Positions 39,088-49,428 are shown, counted from the first letter of the stretch. The stretch: 64,000 nucleotides of DNA from Sphingomicrobium clamense (GCF_019264355.1 NZ_JAHVAH010000001.1:1348001-1412000); one strand, 5' to 3'. Program-made: numbers and translations. The notes: generated from the letters alone by a model not told the origin.

Positions 39088-39365
39088 TCGGGGTGCGCGA
39101 TATAATCCAGCTTCTGCATCGCCTCCATCATCGGCCCCTGATAGCGCTCGGGCACGTCCTGCGTGCCGATCGCCCAGGCCATGATGTCGACGTCGGTTTC
39201 GGTCAGCAGCGCCGCGAACAGCGCCAGCTCATGTTCGTTCCAGCCCGCATTGTGGCGATCGAAAAACCCGCCGATCAGCAGGTCGGCTTCCTTCGTCCCG
39301 CGATGCCATGCGCGAAATTTCAGCGCGCGGCGCAATTCGTCCATCGATCTCTTCCCATGCGTCAT
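39084..39365 (-). CDS. sdhE: Succinate dehydrogenase FAD assembly factor SdhE
   Basis: A 93-residue helical protein that helps attach FAD covalently to SdhA. The conserved motif appears as HRGTKEADLLIGGFFD (normally RGxRExD), and the second half has the acidic LLTETDVDIMAWAIG stretch. An internal ATG at 39344 (MDELRRALKFRAWHRG) is also a possible start. It overlaps mfd and is divergent from recG; the recG-sdhE-mfd neighbourhood is common in alphaproteobacteria. Confidence 0.92.
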   Translation of the reverse strand: MTHGKRSMDELRRALKFRAWHRGTKEADLLIGGFFDRHNAGWNEHELALFAALLTETDVDIMAWAIGTQDVPERYQGPMMEAMQKLDYIAHPE

Positions 39366-39449
39366 TGGCCCCGAGCGTATTTCCGCCCGTGGCTACCGTC
39401 TGTTGCGGGGGCTGTAGGCGAATGAAACGCGCTAGGCTAGGGAGGGTTC

Positions 39450-41504
39450 ATGCGGCCCGAGATTCTTCAGCCACTTTTTGCGGAAAGCTCGTCGCTCAAG
39501 GGGGTCGGCGACAAGCTCGCCAAGGGCCTGGCGCGGCTCAAGATCGAGCGTGTGCTCGACTTCCTCTTCCACCTGCCGACCGGCATGATCGAACGCGTCC
39601 GTGCCCCGCAAGCAAGCCACGCGCTGGTCGGCAAGATCGTGATTCTCGAGCTCGTGCCCTACCAGGTGCGCGAAGGCAGGGGCCGCGCCCCGACCCGCAT
39701 CCTCGCCGCCGACGATGACGGCAATACGGTGACGCTGACCTTCTTCAACAATCCCGGCTGGGCGAAGAAGCAGTTGCCGCTCGACGAGCGCCGCATCGCT
39801 TCGGGCAAGCTCGACGCGTTCGGGCAGGAATTGCAGATCGTCCATCCCGACGTCGTGTCGTTCGAGGAAGCGGGCAAGCTCCCGCTGCGCGAGCCGGTCT
39901 ATCCGCTCACCGAAGGGATGAGCAACAAGCGGCTGCGCGAATTCATCGGCGAGGCGCTGGAACGCGCGCCCGAGCTTCCCGAATGGATCGAGAATTCGCT
40001 CAAAGGCCGTCACGGGTGGAAAGACTGGCGCGGCGCGCTGGCCGAAATTCATTCAGACCCGACCGCAGACAAGGCGCGTAACCGTCTGGCTTATGACGAG
40101 ATTTTTGCCAACCAGCTGGCGTTGCTCCTGATTCGGCAGTCAAGCCGGCGCCGGCGCACGCGTCCGCTCGCCGGCGACGGATCGGTGACGGGCAAGCTCA
40201 AGCTGCCCTACCGCCTGACGGGCGCGCAGGAGCGGGTGATCGGCGAAATCCTCGGCGATATGGCGCAGGATCGCCCCATGCTCCGCCTGCTCCAGGGCGA
40301 TGTCGGCGCGGGCAAGACGCTGGTCGGCCTCCACGCCATGCTCGCCGCGGTCGAGAGCAAGGCGCAGGCGGCAATGCTCGCCCCGACCGAAATCCTCGCG
40401 CGCCAGCATTATGAAACGCTGCGCCAATGGTGCGCGCCGATCGGGGTCGAGGTCGCCATCCTCACCGGCCGCGACAAGGGCAGGGCAAGGGAAGCGGTAT
40501 TGATGGGGCTCGCCGATGGCAGCATCGACATCCTCGTCGGCACCCACGCCATCTTCCAGCAGGGGGTGGCTTACAAGGATCTCGGCCTCGTCATCGTCGA
40601 CGAACAGCATCGTTTCGGCGTCTCGCAGCGGCTGCTGCTGACCGAGAAGGGCAAGAGCCCGCCGCATCTCCTCGCGATGACCGCCACGCCGATCCCGCGC
40701 ACCCTAACGCTCACCCAATATGGCGAGATGGAGGTCAGCCAGATCGACGAGCTTCCGCCGGGGCGCCAACCGATCGAGACGCTGGTGGTCTCCGAAGGCA
40801 AGATCGCCGACGTGGTCGAGGGACTGGGGCGGCATATCGAGGGCGGCGGACAGGCCTATTGGGTGTGTCCGCTGGTCGAGGAAAGCGAGGCCTCCGACGC
40901 AGCGGCAGCAGAGGAACGCGCGCGCGTCCTGCGGGAAAGATTTGGCGGAAGAGTGGGGCTGGTGCACGGCCGCATGAAGGGACCGGAGAAGGATGACGTC
41001 ATGACGTCATTCGCGTCCGGAGAGCTTTCCGTGCTGGTCGCGACAACCGTGATCGAGGTCGGGGTCGATGTCCCCAAAGCGACGCTGATGATCATCGAAG
41101 GTGCCGAACGGTTCGGCCTTGCCCAGCTCCACCAGCTGCGCGGGCGCGTCGGGCGCGGGGAGGGCAAGAGCCGCTGTCTCCTGTTGCGTGGCCCCGAACT
41201 CAGCGAAACCGCCCGCGCGCGCCTGGCGCTGATGCGCGAGACCAATGACGGCTTCCGCATCGCCGAAGAAGACCTCAAGCTACGCGGTCCCGGCGAAATC
41301 CTCGGCACCCGCCAATCCGGCGAAGCCGCCTTCCGCATTGCGACTGCCAAGGACGTCGTGGCACTAGCTCCGGCGGCCCAAAGCGATGCGCAGCTTCTGC
41401 TCGACCGCGACGGCGGATTGGAGGGCGAACGCGGCCAAGCGGCGCGCACTTGCCTCTACCTCTTTGAACGGGACGCTGCAGTAGGGCTGCTTAAAGGGGG
41501 CTGA
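39450..41504 (+). CDS. recG: ATP-dependent DNA helicase RecG
   Basis: Reverses stalled replication forks and processes recombination intermediates. It has 684 residues. The N-terminal wedge (OB-fold) region contains LIFHLPTG-like LDFLFHLPTGMIERV. The helicase core has GDVGAGKTLVGL (Lys289), APTEILARQHYE, VIVDEQHRFGV, MTATPIPRTL, VATTVIEVGVDVP and HQLRGRVGRGEG. GGGAGGG lies just before the ATG. Confidence 0.97.
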   Translation: MRPEILQPLFAESSSLKGVGDKLAKGLARLKIERVLDFLFHLPTGMIERVRAPQASHALVGKIVILELVPYQVREGRGRAPTRILAADDDGNTVTLTFFNNPGWAKKQLPLDERRIASGKLDAFGQELQIVHPDVVSFEEAGKLPLREPVYPLTEGMSNKRLREFIGEALERAPELPEWIENSLKGRHGWKDWRGALAEIHSDPTADKARNRLAYDEIFANQLALLLIRQSSRRRRTRPLAGDGSVTGKLKLPYRLTGAQERVIGEILGDMAQDRPMLRLLQGDVGAGKTLVGLHAMLAAVESKAQAAMLAPTEILARQHYETLRQWCAPIGVEVAILTGRDKGRAREAVLMGLADGSIDILVGTHAIFQQGVAYKDLGLVIVDEQHRFGVSQRLLLTEKGKSPPHLLAMTATPIPRTLTLTQYGEMEVSQIDELPPGRQPIETLVVSEGKIADVVEGLGRHIEGGGQAYWVCPLVEESEASDAAAAEERARVLRERFGGRVGLVHGRMKGPEKDDVMTSFASGELSVLVATTVIEVGVDVPKATLMIIEGAERFGLAQLHQLRGRVGRGEGKSRCLLLRGPELSETARARLALMRETNDGFRIAEEDLKLRGPGEILGTRQSGEAAFRIATAKDVVALAPAAQSDAQLLLDRDGGLEGERGQAARTCLYLFERDAAVGLLKGG

Positions 41505-41603
41505 GCCATTCGCGATGCCTAGTCAGGGACGGGTCTAGTCCTTGCGATCATAATGAACGAAGATCTGCTCGACCCTCGTGGTCGTGTATCTTGTATCAAG
41601 CTC

Positions 41604-41924
41604 TTAAGTGACCAGCGCGACCCCTTCCGCTTCGTTTGCGCAAGAAGGCGAAACACCGTGATAATCAATAGCGTTGGCCGCATGCTGGACTAGCGGCTCC
41701 CTCACAGATTCTGGCACTTCTACGCCGTCGATTACCAGTTCTTCCAATTGGATTCTCCAGTACGTGCCATCCTGAACTTTACTTACAAGCACATACGAAG
41801 TGCGGTTCGGTTGGCAATGCCATGTGACCTGAAACTCGTACGCTGGCGGCATTGGCGGAGGAGGGATGAGCATTTCGATCGCGCCGAACTGGAAACCAAG
41901 AAACACACTAAACGCGCTGAACAT
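41604..41924 (-). CDS. Hypothetical protein in a lower-GC patch
   Basis: A 106-residue protein I do not recognise. The N terminus is hydrophobic (FSAFSVFLGFQFGAIEMLI) followed by a Pro run, which could be a signal anchor; the rest is soluble with two Cys. AGGAAA lies five bases before the ATG, a good ribosome site. The gene and its flanks (about 41510-42000) are visibly richer in A and T than the 65% or so GC neighbours, so it may have been acquired separately. It lies between recG and tyrS, each with its stop facing it. Confidence 0.6.
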   Translation of the reverse strand: MFSAFSVFLGFQFGAIEMLIPPPPMPPAYEFQVTWHCQPNRTSYVLVSKVQDGTYWRIQLEELVIDGVEVPESVREPLVQHAANAIDYHGVSPSCANEAEGVALVT

Positions 41925-42001
41925 ACGGATTTCCTAATATCGACATAAACTGAAGGAATAGTTTGTCGAATTTTCGTGGAAATACAAGCTGACGGAACTC
42001 G

Positions 42002-43222
42002 CTAAGGAAGTAACAGCCCGTGCTTCTTCTTGCCCAAACTCAGCTTCGCAGGTGCCCCCGCCACCGCGATCAGCAGCTGCGGGTCGCTCACAGGCTTGTC
42101 GTCGAGCTTCACCGCGCCCTCCTTGATCTTGCGCTTGGCTTCGCCGTTGGAGGCGCAGAATCCGAGACCGGTGAGCGCGTCAAGGACCGAGATCGAGCCG
42201 TTCGAGGCGATGCTGGGGAGGTTGTCATCGCTCCGACCTTCCTCGAAAGTCTTGCGCGCGGTTTCTTCGGCGGCCTTCGCGGCGTCTTCGCCGTGCAGCA
42301 TCGCGGTCGTGGCATTGGCCAGCGCGATTTTCGCTTGGTTGATCTCGGCGCCTTCGAGTTTCGAAAGCTTTTCAATCTCTTCGAGGTCGATGTCGGTAAA
42401 GAGTTTCAAGAACTTCACCACGTCCGCATCGGCCGTGTTACGCCAGAATTGCCAGTAATCGTAGGGGCTCAGCTGGTCTTCATTGAGCCACACCGCGCCC
42501 GCGGCGGTCTTGCCCATTTTCTTGCCGTCCGCAGTGGTGATCAGCGGCGTCGTCACCCCGAACAACTCCTCGCCCGCGCCCATGCGGCGGGTGAGTTCGA
42601 TGCCGTTGACGATATTGCCCCACTGGTCCGACCCGCCCAGCTGCAGGCGGCACCCGTGGCGCCCGTGCAACTCGCGGAAGTCGTAGGCCTGGAGGATCAT
42701 GTAGTTGAATTCGAGGAAGGTCAGCGGCTGCTCGCGATCGAGCCGCAGCTTGACGCTGTCGAAGGTCAGCATGCGGTTGACCGTGAAATGCGGCCCAACC
42801 TCGCGCAGCAGGTCGAGATAGCCGAGGCTCGACAGCCAGTCGTCATTGTCGACCATGATCGCGGCGTTCGGCCCGTCGAAATCGAGAAAGCGCTCGAACA
42901 CCTTGCGGATCGAGGCGATATTGGCCTGGATATCTTCGTGGGTGAGCAGCTGGCGGCTCTCGTCCTTGCCCGACGGATCGCCCACCTTGGTCGTCCCGCC
43001 ACCCATCAGCACGATCGGCCTGTGCCCCGCCTGCTGGAGACGGCGCAGCAGCATGATCTGCACCAGCGATCCCACGTGCAGGCTCGGCGCGGTCGCGTCG
43101 AAGCCGACATAGCCGGTAATCGTGTCCTTCGCGGCGAGGGCGTCGAGCCCTTCCGCATCGGTCATCTGGTGGATGTAATCGCGCTCGGAAAGGATGGTGA
43201 GCAGGCTGCTGTCGTAGGTCAT
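42002..43222 (-). CDS. tyrS: Tyrosyl-tRNA synthetase
   Basis: Charges tRNA-Tyr. It has 406 residues, class I. The HIGH-type motif is HVGS in [12 protein letters not shown], the KMSKS-type motif is KMGKT, and [10 protein letters not shown] is the tyrosine and tRNA site. The C-terminal S4 RNA-binding domain is seen in the [16 protein letters not shown] stretch. It is divergent from the DOMON-like gene by 93 bases. Confidence 0.97.
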   Translation of the reverse strand: MTYDSSLLTILSERDYIHQMTDAEGLDALAAKDTITGYVGFDATAPSLHVGSLVQIMLLRRLQQAGHRPIVLMGGGTTKVGDPSGKDESRQLLTHEDIQANIASIRKVFERFLDFDGPNAAIMVDNDDWLSSLGYLDLLREVGPHFTVNRMLTFDSVKLRLDREQPLTFLEFNYMILQAYDFRELHGRHGCRLQLGGSDQWGNIVNGIELTRRMGAGEELFGVTTPLITTADGKKMGKTAAGAVWLNEDQLSPYDYWQFWRNTADADVVKFLKLFTDIDLEEIEKLSKLEGAEINQAKIALANATTAMLHGEDAAKAAEETARKTFEEGRSDDNLPSIASNGSISVLDALTGLGFCASNGEAKRKIKEGAVKLDDKPVSDPQLLIAVAGAPAKLSLGKKKHGLLLP

Positions 43223-43315
43223 GGCATGGCTCTAGCAGCGCACCCGTGCGCCTTCCACGGCAAAATGGGGCGCAGATGCTGGAAAATCCGCGCAATTCGT
43301 GGCAGCAATGCGCGC

Positions 43316-43855
43316 ATGAAGCCAGTCGAACTCTATATCCACCCGAGCGAGACCAAGGGTGCGGTCAAGAAGGTCAACGCGAAGATCGAGCGCACGTCGC
43401 CCGACCATATCCGCCTGACCTACACCATCCTCGATAGCGACGAGGATCTTGCCATTCCCGAAGGCGATGGCATCCGGCGCGACGGATTGTGGCTCCAGAC
43501 CTGCCTCGAATTCTTCCTCGGTCGCGCGAGCGAGGACAGCTATCGCGAGTTCAACTTCTCGCCCGGCGGCGACTGGGCAGCCTACAGCTTCGACCGCGCG
43601 CGGCAGGGCAAGCGCCAGCTGCTGATGCCCGAGGATCCCAAGGTCGCCTGGCGCCGCGACAAGAAGCGGTGGGTGCTCGAGGCCGACCTCATGATCAACG
43701 ACCTGCCCGAAAATGGCGCGTGCAATCTCACCGCCGTGATCGGAGAGAAGGACGGGACCAAGACCCATTGGGCCGCGCTCCATGCGCCCGATGCGCCCGA
43801 CTTTCACGATCCCCTTTGCTTCTCTGTGCCCTTTCCGTCATTGGCCAAGGCATGA
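43316..43855 (+). CDS. DOMON-like domain protein
   Basis: A 179-residue soluble beta-rich protein. The segments GLWLQTCLEFFLGRASEDSY and YREFNFSPGGDWAAYSFDRARQG are typical of the DOMON-like/CBM9-like proteins seen in sphingomonads; such folds bind haem or sugars in other proteins. No signal peptide or catalytic motif is seen. Its TGA overlaps the ATG of the NamZ-like gene (ATGA), which suggests a functional pair, possibly with a saccharide ligand (inference). Confidence 0.78.
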   Translation: MKPVELYIHPSETKGAVKKVNAKIERTSPDHIRLTYTILDSDEDLAIPEGDGIRRDGLWLQTCLEFFLGRASEDSYREFNFSPGGDWAAYSFDRARQGKRQLLMPEDPKVAWRRDKKRWVLEADLMINDLPENGACNLTAVIGEKDGTKTHWAALHAPDAPDFHDPLCFSVPFPSLAKA

Positions 43856-45054
43856 AATTCGGCATCGACCGGCTGCTCGCCGACCCAGAACTTCGCAAAC
43901 CCCTTGCTGGCAAGCGCGTCGCCCTGTGCGCGCATCCCGCTTCGGTAGACCGCCACCTCAATCACAGCCTCGATGCGTTGTCCGCGCTCGATGACGTCAA
44001 GCTGACCGCCGCCTTCGGCCCGCAGCATGGGATGAAGGGCGACAAGCAGTACAACATGATCGAGAGCGAGGATTATATCGATCCCGTTCACAACATCCCG
44101 GTCTTCTCGCTCTACGGCGAAGTCCGCCGCCCGACCGATGCGATGATGGAGCCGTGGGACGCCGTGCTGCTCGACCTGCAGGACGTCGGCTGCCGCATCT
44201 ACACCTTCCTTACCACGCTGCTCTATCTGCTCGAGGCGGCGGCCACGCATGGCAAGTCAGTCTGGGTGCTCGACCGCCCTAATCCCGCCGGGCGTCCGGT
44301 CGAGGGCTCCAAGCTGCAGCCGGGCTATGAAAGCTTTGTCGGCGCCGGGCCGATCCCGATGCGCCACGGCATGACGCTGGGCGAGATGGGCCACTGGTTC
44401 GTCGACCATTACAAGCTCGACGTCGATTATCGCGTGATCGAGATGGAGGGCTACGAACCCGACGGCGCAGGCTTCGGCTGGCCGCCCGAGCGGGTCTGGG
44501 TCAATCCGTCGCCCAACGCGCCGAGCGTCAACATGGCGCGTGCGTATGCCGGCACGGTGATGCTCGAAGGCACGCATTTGAGCGAGGGCAGGGGTACCAC
44601 CCGTCCGCTCGAAATCTTCGGCGCACCCGACATCAACGCCCGCGCGGTCATCGATCGCATGCACGCCATCGCCCCGCACTGGCTGGGCGGCTGTACCTTG
44701 CGCGAAATCTGGTTCGAGCCGACTTTCTACAAACATGAAGGCGCGCTGTGCCACGGCGTCCACATCCACGGCGAAGGCCCCGACTACGACCATGACGCCT
44801 TCCAGCCCTGGCGCGTCCAGGCGCTCGCCTTCAAGGCGATCCGCGATCTCTTCCCCGAATACGACCTCTGGCGCGGCCTCGACTACAAGTACGAATATAC
44901 CGAAGGCCGCCTCGCGATCGACATGATCAACGGCGGCCCCTTCCTGCGCGAATGGGTCGACGACGAGGGCAGCGAACCCGCCGATCTCGACGCCCACGCC
45001 GGCCCCGACGAGGCCGCGTGGTGCGAGGAGCGAAAGCCCTTCCTGCTTTACTAG
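43852..45054 (+). CDS. DUF1343 protein, NamZ-like exo-beta-N-acetylmuramidase
   Basis: A 400-residue protein of the DUF1343 family, whose Bacillus member NamZ removes MurNAc from peptidoglycan fragments. Family segments seen: GPQHGMKGDKQYN, LLDLQDVGCRIYTF, VLDRPNPAGRPVEG, EGTHLSEGRGTTRPLE and CHGVHIHGEGPDYD. There is no signal peptide, so it would act on imported fragments in the cytoplasm. MurNAc it frees could enter the AmgK-MurU route, also in this window; that link is inference. Its stop interlocks with the convergent VWA gene. Confidence 0.85.
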   Translation: MKFGIDRLLADPELRKPLAGKRVALCAHPASVDRHLNHSLDALSALDDVKLTAAFGPQHGMKGDKQYNMIESEDYIDPVHNIPVFSLYGEVRRPTDAMMEPWDAVLLDLQDVGCRIYTFLTTLLYLLEAAATHGKSVWVLDRPNPAGRPVEGSKLQPGYESFVGAGPIPMRHGMTLGEMGHWFVDHYKLDVDYRVIEMEGYEPDGAGFGWPPERVWVNPSPNAPSVNMARAYAGTVMLEGTHLSEGRGTTRPLEIFGAPDINARAVIDRMHAIAPHWLGGCTLREIWFEPTFYKHEGALCHGVHIHGEGPDYDHDAFQPWRVQALAFKAIRDLFPEYDLWRGLDYKYEYTEGRLAIDMINGGPFLREWVDDEGSEPADLDAHAGPDEAAWCEERKPFLLY

Positions 45055-46232
45055 GCTTTCTTCGACAGTACCCGCATCGCCTCATCCAGCCCATCGAGCG
45101 TCAGCGGGTACATGCGGTCGTTCATCAGCTCCTTGAGGATGCGCGTCGAATAGCTGTGGCCCCAATACTGTTCTGGCACCGGGTTGAGCCACGCCGCGCT
45201 CTTGTAGGCGTCGGTGATGCGCTGGATCCAGGTCGCGCCCGCTTCCTCGTTATAATGTTCGATAGCCCCGCCCGGATGAGTGATCTCGTAGGGGCTCATC
45301 GAGGCATCGCCGACGATGATTACCTTATGGTCGGGCCCGAACTTGTGAAGGATATCCCACGTCGGGATCTGTCCGTCCCAGCGCCGGCGGTTCTCCTTCC
45401 ACACACCCTCGTAGATGCAATTGTGAAAGTAATAATGCTCCAGATGCTTGAACTCGCCCCGCGCGGCCGAGAACAGCTCCTCGACCTTCTTCACATGGCT
45501 GTCCATCGACCCGCCAATGTCGAGGAAGAGCAGCAGCTTCACTGCATTGTGCCGCTCGGGGCGCATCCTGACGTCGAGCCAGCCCTGGCGCGCCGTCCCG
45601 TCGATCGTGCCGTCGAGGTCCAGCTCTTCCGCCGCGCCCTCGCGCGCGAACCGCCGTAGCCGCTTGAGCGCCACCTTAATGTTACGCGTGCCCAGTTCCT
45701 TGTCGCCGTCGAGATCGCGGAACAGTCGCTTCTCCCAGATCTTGATCGCGCGCTGATGCTTGCCCGCCCCGCCGATCCGCACGCCCTCGGGATTGTAACC
45801 GCCATGGCCGAAGGGGGAGGTGCCGCCGGTCCCGATCCACTTGTTGCCGCCCTGATGCCGCCTTTGCTGTTCCTCGAGCCGCTTCTTGAGCGTCTCCATG
45901 ATCTCGTCCCAGTCGCCCAGCGATTTGATCTCTTCCATCTCTTCGGGCGTGAAGTAGCGTTCGGCCACCTGGCGCAGCCAGTCCTCGGGCAGGTCAACGT
46001 TGAGCTCCTCGCCCTCGTCCCGCTCGAGCCCCTTGAAGACTTCGCTAAATACCCGGTCGAACCGGTCGAGATGCGCCTCGTCATGCACGAAGGTCGCGCG
46101 CGCTAGATAATAGAATTGCGTCGGATCGGCCGCGATGACCTCGCGGTCGAGCGCTTCCAATAGCGTCAGATGCTCCTTGAGACTGGCGGGGAGGCCCGCA
46201 GCGCGCAGCGCGTCGACGAATGAAATGAACAT
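45051..46232 (-). CDS. VWA-domain protein (CoxE-like)
   Basis: A 393-residue protein with a C-terminal von Willebrand A domain. The metal-ion site reads DIGGSMDSH (DxGxS), and [12 protein letters not shown] and [14 protein letters not shown] follow. The N-terminal part is helical and acidic with a Gly-rich [17 protein letters not shown] linker. Such proteins work with MoxR AAA+ ATPases in maturation of metalloenzymes or complexes. The MoxR partner lies about 4 kb upstream on the same strand. ATG 46232 is preferred (AAGG eight bases upstream) over a TTG at 46268. Confidence 0.85.
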   Translation of the reverse strand: MFISFVDALRAAGLPASLKEHLTLLEALDREVIAADPTQFYYLARATFVHDEAHLDRFDRVFSEVFKGLERDEGEELNVDLPEDWLRQVAERYFTPEEMEEIKSLGDWDEIMETLKKRLEEQQRRHQGGNKWIGTGGTSPFGHGGYNPEGVRIGGAGKHQRAIKIWEKRLFRDLDGDKELGTRNIKVALKRLRRFAREGAAEELDLDGTIDGTARQGWLDVRMRPERHNAVKLLLFLDIGGSMDSHVKKVEELFSAARGEFKHLEHYYFHNCIYEGVWKENRRRWDGQIPTWDILHKFGPDHKVIIVGDASMSPYEITHPGGAIEHYNEEAGATWIQRITDAYKSAAWLNPVPEQYWGHSYSTRILKELMNDRMYPLTLDGLDEAMRVLSKKA

Positions 46233-46348
46233 GGGCGCAGCCTTATCCGCCCAGGCGCGCACATTCAAACGCCATGGTTAACGGTTCGCTAGGGATTTTC
46301 GGGTTAGGGACGTCACCACAACGGATGTTTTTGCGGGGGACAGACCCG

Positions 46349-47743
46349 ATGGCCACGGTCGGAATTGAAGAAGTCACGGAAAATGCGATCCGCAAGGTCG
46401 CACGCGATTGCGGTTCGCTGTCGATGGAATGCAGCGATGTCGCGGGCTACGTCGAATCGGTCGCCGACCGCATGTCGAGCAACATGGAAAAGCTCGATGC
46501 GCTCGAGGAAGTCACCGAACGACTGCTGACCGACCAGGGACGCGTCTCGGATTCGACCGACGAAGCGCGGCTGCTGTCCGAACAGGCCCGTACCAAGCTC
46601 GAACAGGGCCGTCAGGCGATCGACGAAACCATCGCCGGCTTTAAGGGACTGACCGAACTCGTCGTCCAGCTGGGTGAGCGCATGGCCGGCTTCGCGACCG
46701 CGATGAACCAGGTGCAGAATGTCAGCTCGACGATCGAGGGCATTGCGCGCAAGACCAACATGCTCGCGCTCAACGCCACGATCGAGGCCGCGCGCGCCGG
46801 TGAAGCCGGCCGCAGCTTCGCGGTCGTCGCTGCAGAAGTGAAGAAGCTGGCCCACGACACGCGTAGCGCCACCAGCCAGATTGCCGAGACGATCGGCGAA
46901 CTGACCCGCGAAGCCACCGCGGTGACCGAGGAAATCCAGAGCGGTGTCGACCAGAGCCGCAGCGCCCAGCAGGGCTTTGGCGTCATCGGCGACACGGTCA
47001 GCGAAGTGACCGAGCTTGTCACCATGGTTGACCGCCAGACCGACGGCATCGCCCAGTCGACCGGCCTGATCCAGACGAGCGTCGACCAGGTCAAGGCCGG
47101 GCTCAACGCCTTCAGCGCCGATGCGCGCGACGGCGTGACCAAGCTGGCCAAGTCACACAAGCGTCTCGGCCATCTCGAAATGCTGTCCAACACCATGCTC
47201 AACACGCTCGCCAATTCGGGCGCGGAGATCGACGACACGCCGATGATCGTGAAGGCGCAGCAATATACGCGCGAGATCGTCGAGCGGATCGAGAATGCCA
47301 TCGATGCGGGCGAGATCACGATGGAGCAGGTGTTCGACCGCAACTATCGCGAACGCGCGGGCTCCAACCCGAAACAATATGACACCGATTTCTGCGACAC
47401 GGCGGACCGCCATATCCAGCCCCTCCTCGACGAGATCCTGCGCACCGACAACAAGATCCTCGGCACCACGATCGGCGATCCCAACGGCCACCTGCCGACG
47501 CACAGCTCGGACCGGTCGCAGCCGCAGGGCGACGATCCGGTCTGGAACGACGCCAACTGCCGCAACCGCCGCATGCTGATCGACGATCAGACGCGCTTTG
47601 CCCATGGCAGCGATATGCCGACCATGATGACCTATCTGATGGTTCGCGGGGACGAGCGGTTCGCGGTCAAGAACATCTATATCCCGGTCGTCATCAAGGG
47701 CGAACGCTGGGGCAATTTCGAACTCGCCTACCGCGACGATTGA
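46349..47743 (+). CDS. Soluble methyl-accepting chemotaxis-type signalling protein
   Basis: A 464-residue protein with no transmembrane helix. Helices with heptad-like pattern from the start lead to the hairpin tip [37 protein letters not shown], the CheA/CheW contact region of chemoreceptors. After about residue 300 the coiled coil ends and a C-terminal domain follows ([47 protein letters not shown]) that looks like a Cache-type sensor, as in PAS/Cache C-terminal cytoplasmic receptors. No che or flagellar gene is near. ATG 46325 is an alternative start. Confidence 0.85.
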   Translation: MATVGIEEVTENAIRKVARDCGSLSMECSDVAGYVESVADRMSSNMEKLDALEEVTERLLTDQGRVSDSTDEARLLSEQARTKLEQGRQAIDETIAGFKGLTELVVQLGERMAGFATAMNQVQNVSSTIEGIARKTNMLALNATIEAARAGEAGRSFAVVAAEVKKLAHDTRSATSQIAETIGELTREATAVTEEIQSGVDQSRSAQQGFGVIGDTVSEVTELVTMVDRQTDGIAQSTGLIQTSVDQVKAGLNAFSADARDGVTKLAKSHKRLGHLEMLSNTMLNTLANSGAEIDDTPMIVKAQQYTREIVERIENAIDAGEITMEQVFDRNYRERAGSNPKQYDTDFCDTADRHIQPLLDEILRTDNKILGTTIGDPNGHLPTHSSDRSQPQGDDPVWNDANCRNRRMLIDDQTRFAHGSDMPTMMTYLMVRGDERFAVKNIYIPVVIKGERWGNFELAYRDD

Positions 47744-47813
47744 TCGACGCGATCAACGTACGCAGAGGCGCAGAGCTAGGGGCGCGGTGCAAATTGGGGT
47801 GCACCGCGCCTCT

Positions 47814-48566
47814 TTACCATTCGCGTCGCTGCATGATGAGTTGGAGGAAGAGGGCCGCGACGATGCCGCCGCCCAGGCCGAGGCCAAGCGCCCAGTCCGC
47901 GCGCCATGCCTCGGTCGCCAGCTGGTTGAGCGGCATGATCCACGGCAGCAGGATGCTGTTGTCCGACGCATAGGCGCCGAGCGCGAACAGAATACCGCCA
48001 AACCCGATCACCAGTGGTGGGACGAACGAGCGAAAATAGAGCGCCAGCGCATATTGGATCACCAGCATTAGCTGCGAGGCGGCAAAGACGCGGAGCAGCA
48101 TGTCGGCGATCATGGCCTGGTCGATCCGCCCTTCGATCTGCCCCGGCATGACGTGCGCGAAGAAGAGGTCGAGGCCGACGAGCCCTAGCCACAGTACGAG
48201 GTGCCAGAGCGCCAGCACGATGGCGGCCGCGGCCAGCTTGACGAGGAAGATGCGCCGCCGCGAACCCGGTAGTGCCAGGAGCGGGTCCCAGGCGCGCGGC
48301 TGATGCTCGAGCTGCGCGAGCACCACGGTCAGCGCGAGAACACCAAGCGGCATCAGCACCTGCGCCCACATCGCGACGGTGCCGGCACCGAGCCGCATGG
48401 CGGTGGTGCCTTCGAGCATGCCGATCAGGAAACCGAGAAGGAGCACGAGGCCCGGCACGGCGATGCTGAGCGTCATGACCAACGAGCCCTTCAGCTTGAC
48501 GAGCTCGCTCCTGACGAGACCCGTCATCGACACGGCAATGGGATCAGGCAGCGCTGACGCGGTCAT
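47814..48566 (-). CDS. ABC-2 type transporter permease
   Basis: A 250-residue membrane protein with about six hydrophobic helices, for example LVMTLSIAVPGLVLLLGFLIG and VLALTVVL, and a cytoplasmic RAWDPLLALPGSRRRIFLVKL loop typical of ABC-2 permeases of the bacitracin/lantibiotic-resistance type. The start is ATG 48566, with GAGGAG seven bases upstream; it overlaps the ATPase gene by 23 bases. Substrate unknown. Confidence 0.86.
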   Translation of the reverse strand: MTASALPDPIAVSMTGLVRSELVKLKGSLVMTLSIAVPGLVLLLGFLIGMLEGTTAMRLGAGTVAMWAQVLMPLGVLALTVVLAQLEHQPRAWDPLLALPGSRRRIFLVKLAAAAIVLALWHLVLWLGLVGLDLFFAHVMPGQIEGRIDQAMIADMLLRVFAASQLMLVIQYALALYFRSFVPPLVIGFGGILFALGAYASDNSILLPWIMPLNQLATEAWRADWALGLGLGGGIVAALFLQLIMQRREW

Positions 48567-49419
48567 GATAAAACTCCTCGAGATCGAATGTGCGGGGGAT
48601 GAGCGCGTCGACGTCAATGCTCGCCTCGACCAGCAGCCGGTTGAGCTTCGCGATCGACCAGTCGCCAGGCAGGGTCACGTCGCCCGTCGGAGACAATGAC
48701 AGTCCTGCGCTGCGAACTGTGTCGGGGAGGGCGGGGGAGCGACTGGCGACCCTGACCACCGGGTCGCCGCTACGAAGCGCCTCGAGCGGCCCCTGATGCA
48801 CCAGCTTTCCGTTGGCGAGCAGCCCGATATGCGTCGCGACCTTTTCGACTTCACCGAGCAGGTGCGAGCAGATGATCATCGTGCGCCCCTCGGCCAGCTC
48901 GACCAACAGGCTGCGCATGGAGCGAATGCCTTCCGGATCGAGCCCGTTAAGCGGCTCGTCCAGGATGACGAGCGCGGGATCGCCGATCAGCGCGCGGGCA
49001 ATACCGAGGCGCTGGCGCATGCCGGTCGAGAAGCTGCCGACTTTCTGGCTTGCCTTGCCCGAAAGGCCGACCCGATCGAGCAGGCCAGGGGCGTCGACCG
49101 CGATCCCCAGCGCGCCGCTCATCACCCGCAAATTGTCCGCGGCGGAAAGATGGTCGTAGAACGCGCCGCCGGGGCTATCCGCCATCGCTCCGATTAGCGG
49201 ACGGCGACGATGGTCGAGCGGCTGCCCGAACAGATGGATCGACCCCGATGTCGGCCGACGAAGACCCAGGATCGTGCGGATGGTGGTCGATTTTCCCGCG
49301 CCGTTCGAACCGAGAAAGCCATAGATTGCGCCCTCCGGAACGCGCAGGTCGATGGCGTCTACCGCCACATGGCGCTTGAACCGCTTCGTCAGTCCATGGC
49401 TCTCGATCGCCCATGACAT
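48544..49419 (-). CDS. ABC transporter ATP-binding protein
   Basis: A 291-residue ATPase. Walker A is GSNGAGKST, the signature is SFSTGMRQRLGIARAL, Walker B is LVILDEPLNGLDPEG, and the switch is ICSHLL. The type (short ATPase plus ABC-2 permease) fits the DrrA/BcrA-like exporters for peptides or antibiotics. AAGGAGG lies nine bases before ATG 49419; an upstream in-frame start at 49440 lacks such a site. It is divergent from the DUF2975-like/XRE pair, whose operator candidate lies in between. Confidence 0.93.
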   Translation of the reverse strand: MSWAIESHGLTKRFKRHVAVDAIDLRVPEGAIYGFLGSNGAGKSTTIRTILGLRRPTSGSIHLFGQPLDHRRRPLIGAMADSPGGAFYDHLSAADNLRVMSGALGIAVDAPGLLDRVGLSGKASQKVGSFSTGMRQRLGIARALIGDPALVILDEPLNGLDPEGIRSMRSLLVELAEGRTMIICSHLLGEVEKVATHIGLLANGKLVHQGPLEALRSGDPVVRVASRSPALPDTVRSAGLSLSPTGDVTLPGDWSIAKLNRLLVEASIDVDALIPRTFDLEEFYHDRVSAA

Positions 49420-49428
49420 CTTGACCGT

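Noticed and set aside
46274..46295. CtrA-type site before the chemoreceptor gene
   Set aside because: TTAA is followed seven bases later by CTAG instead of TTAA, so only a half site is present.
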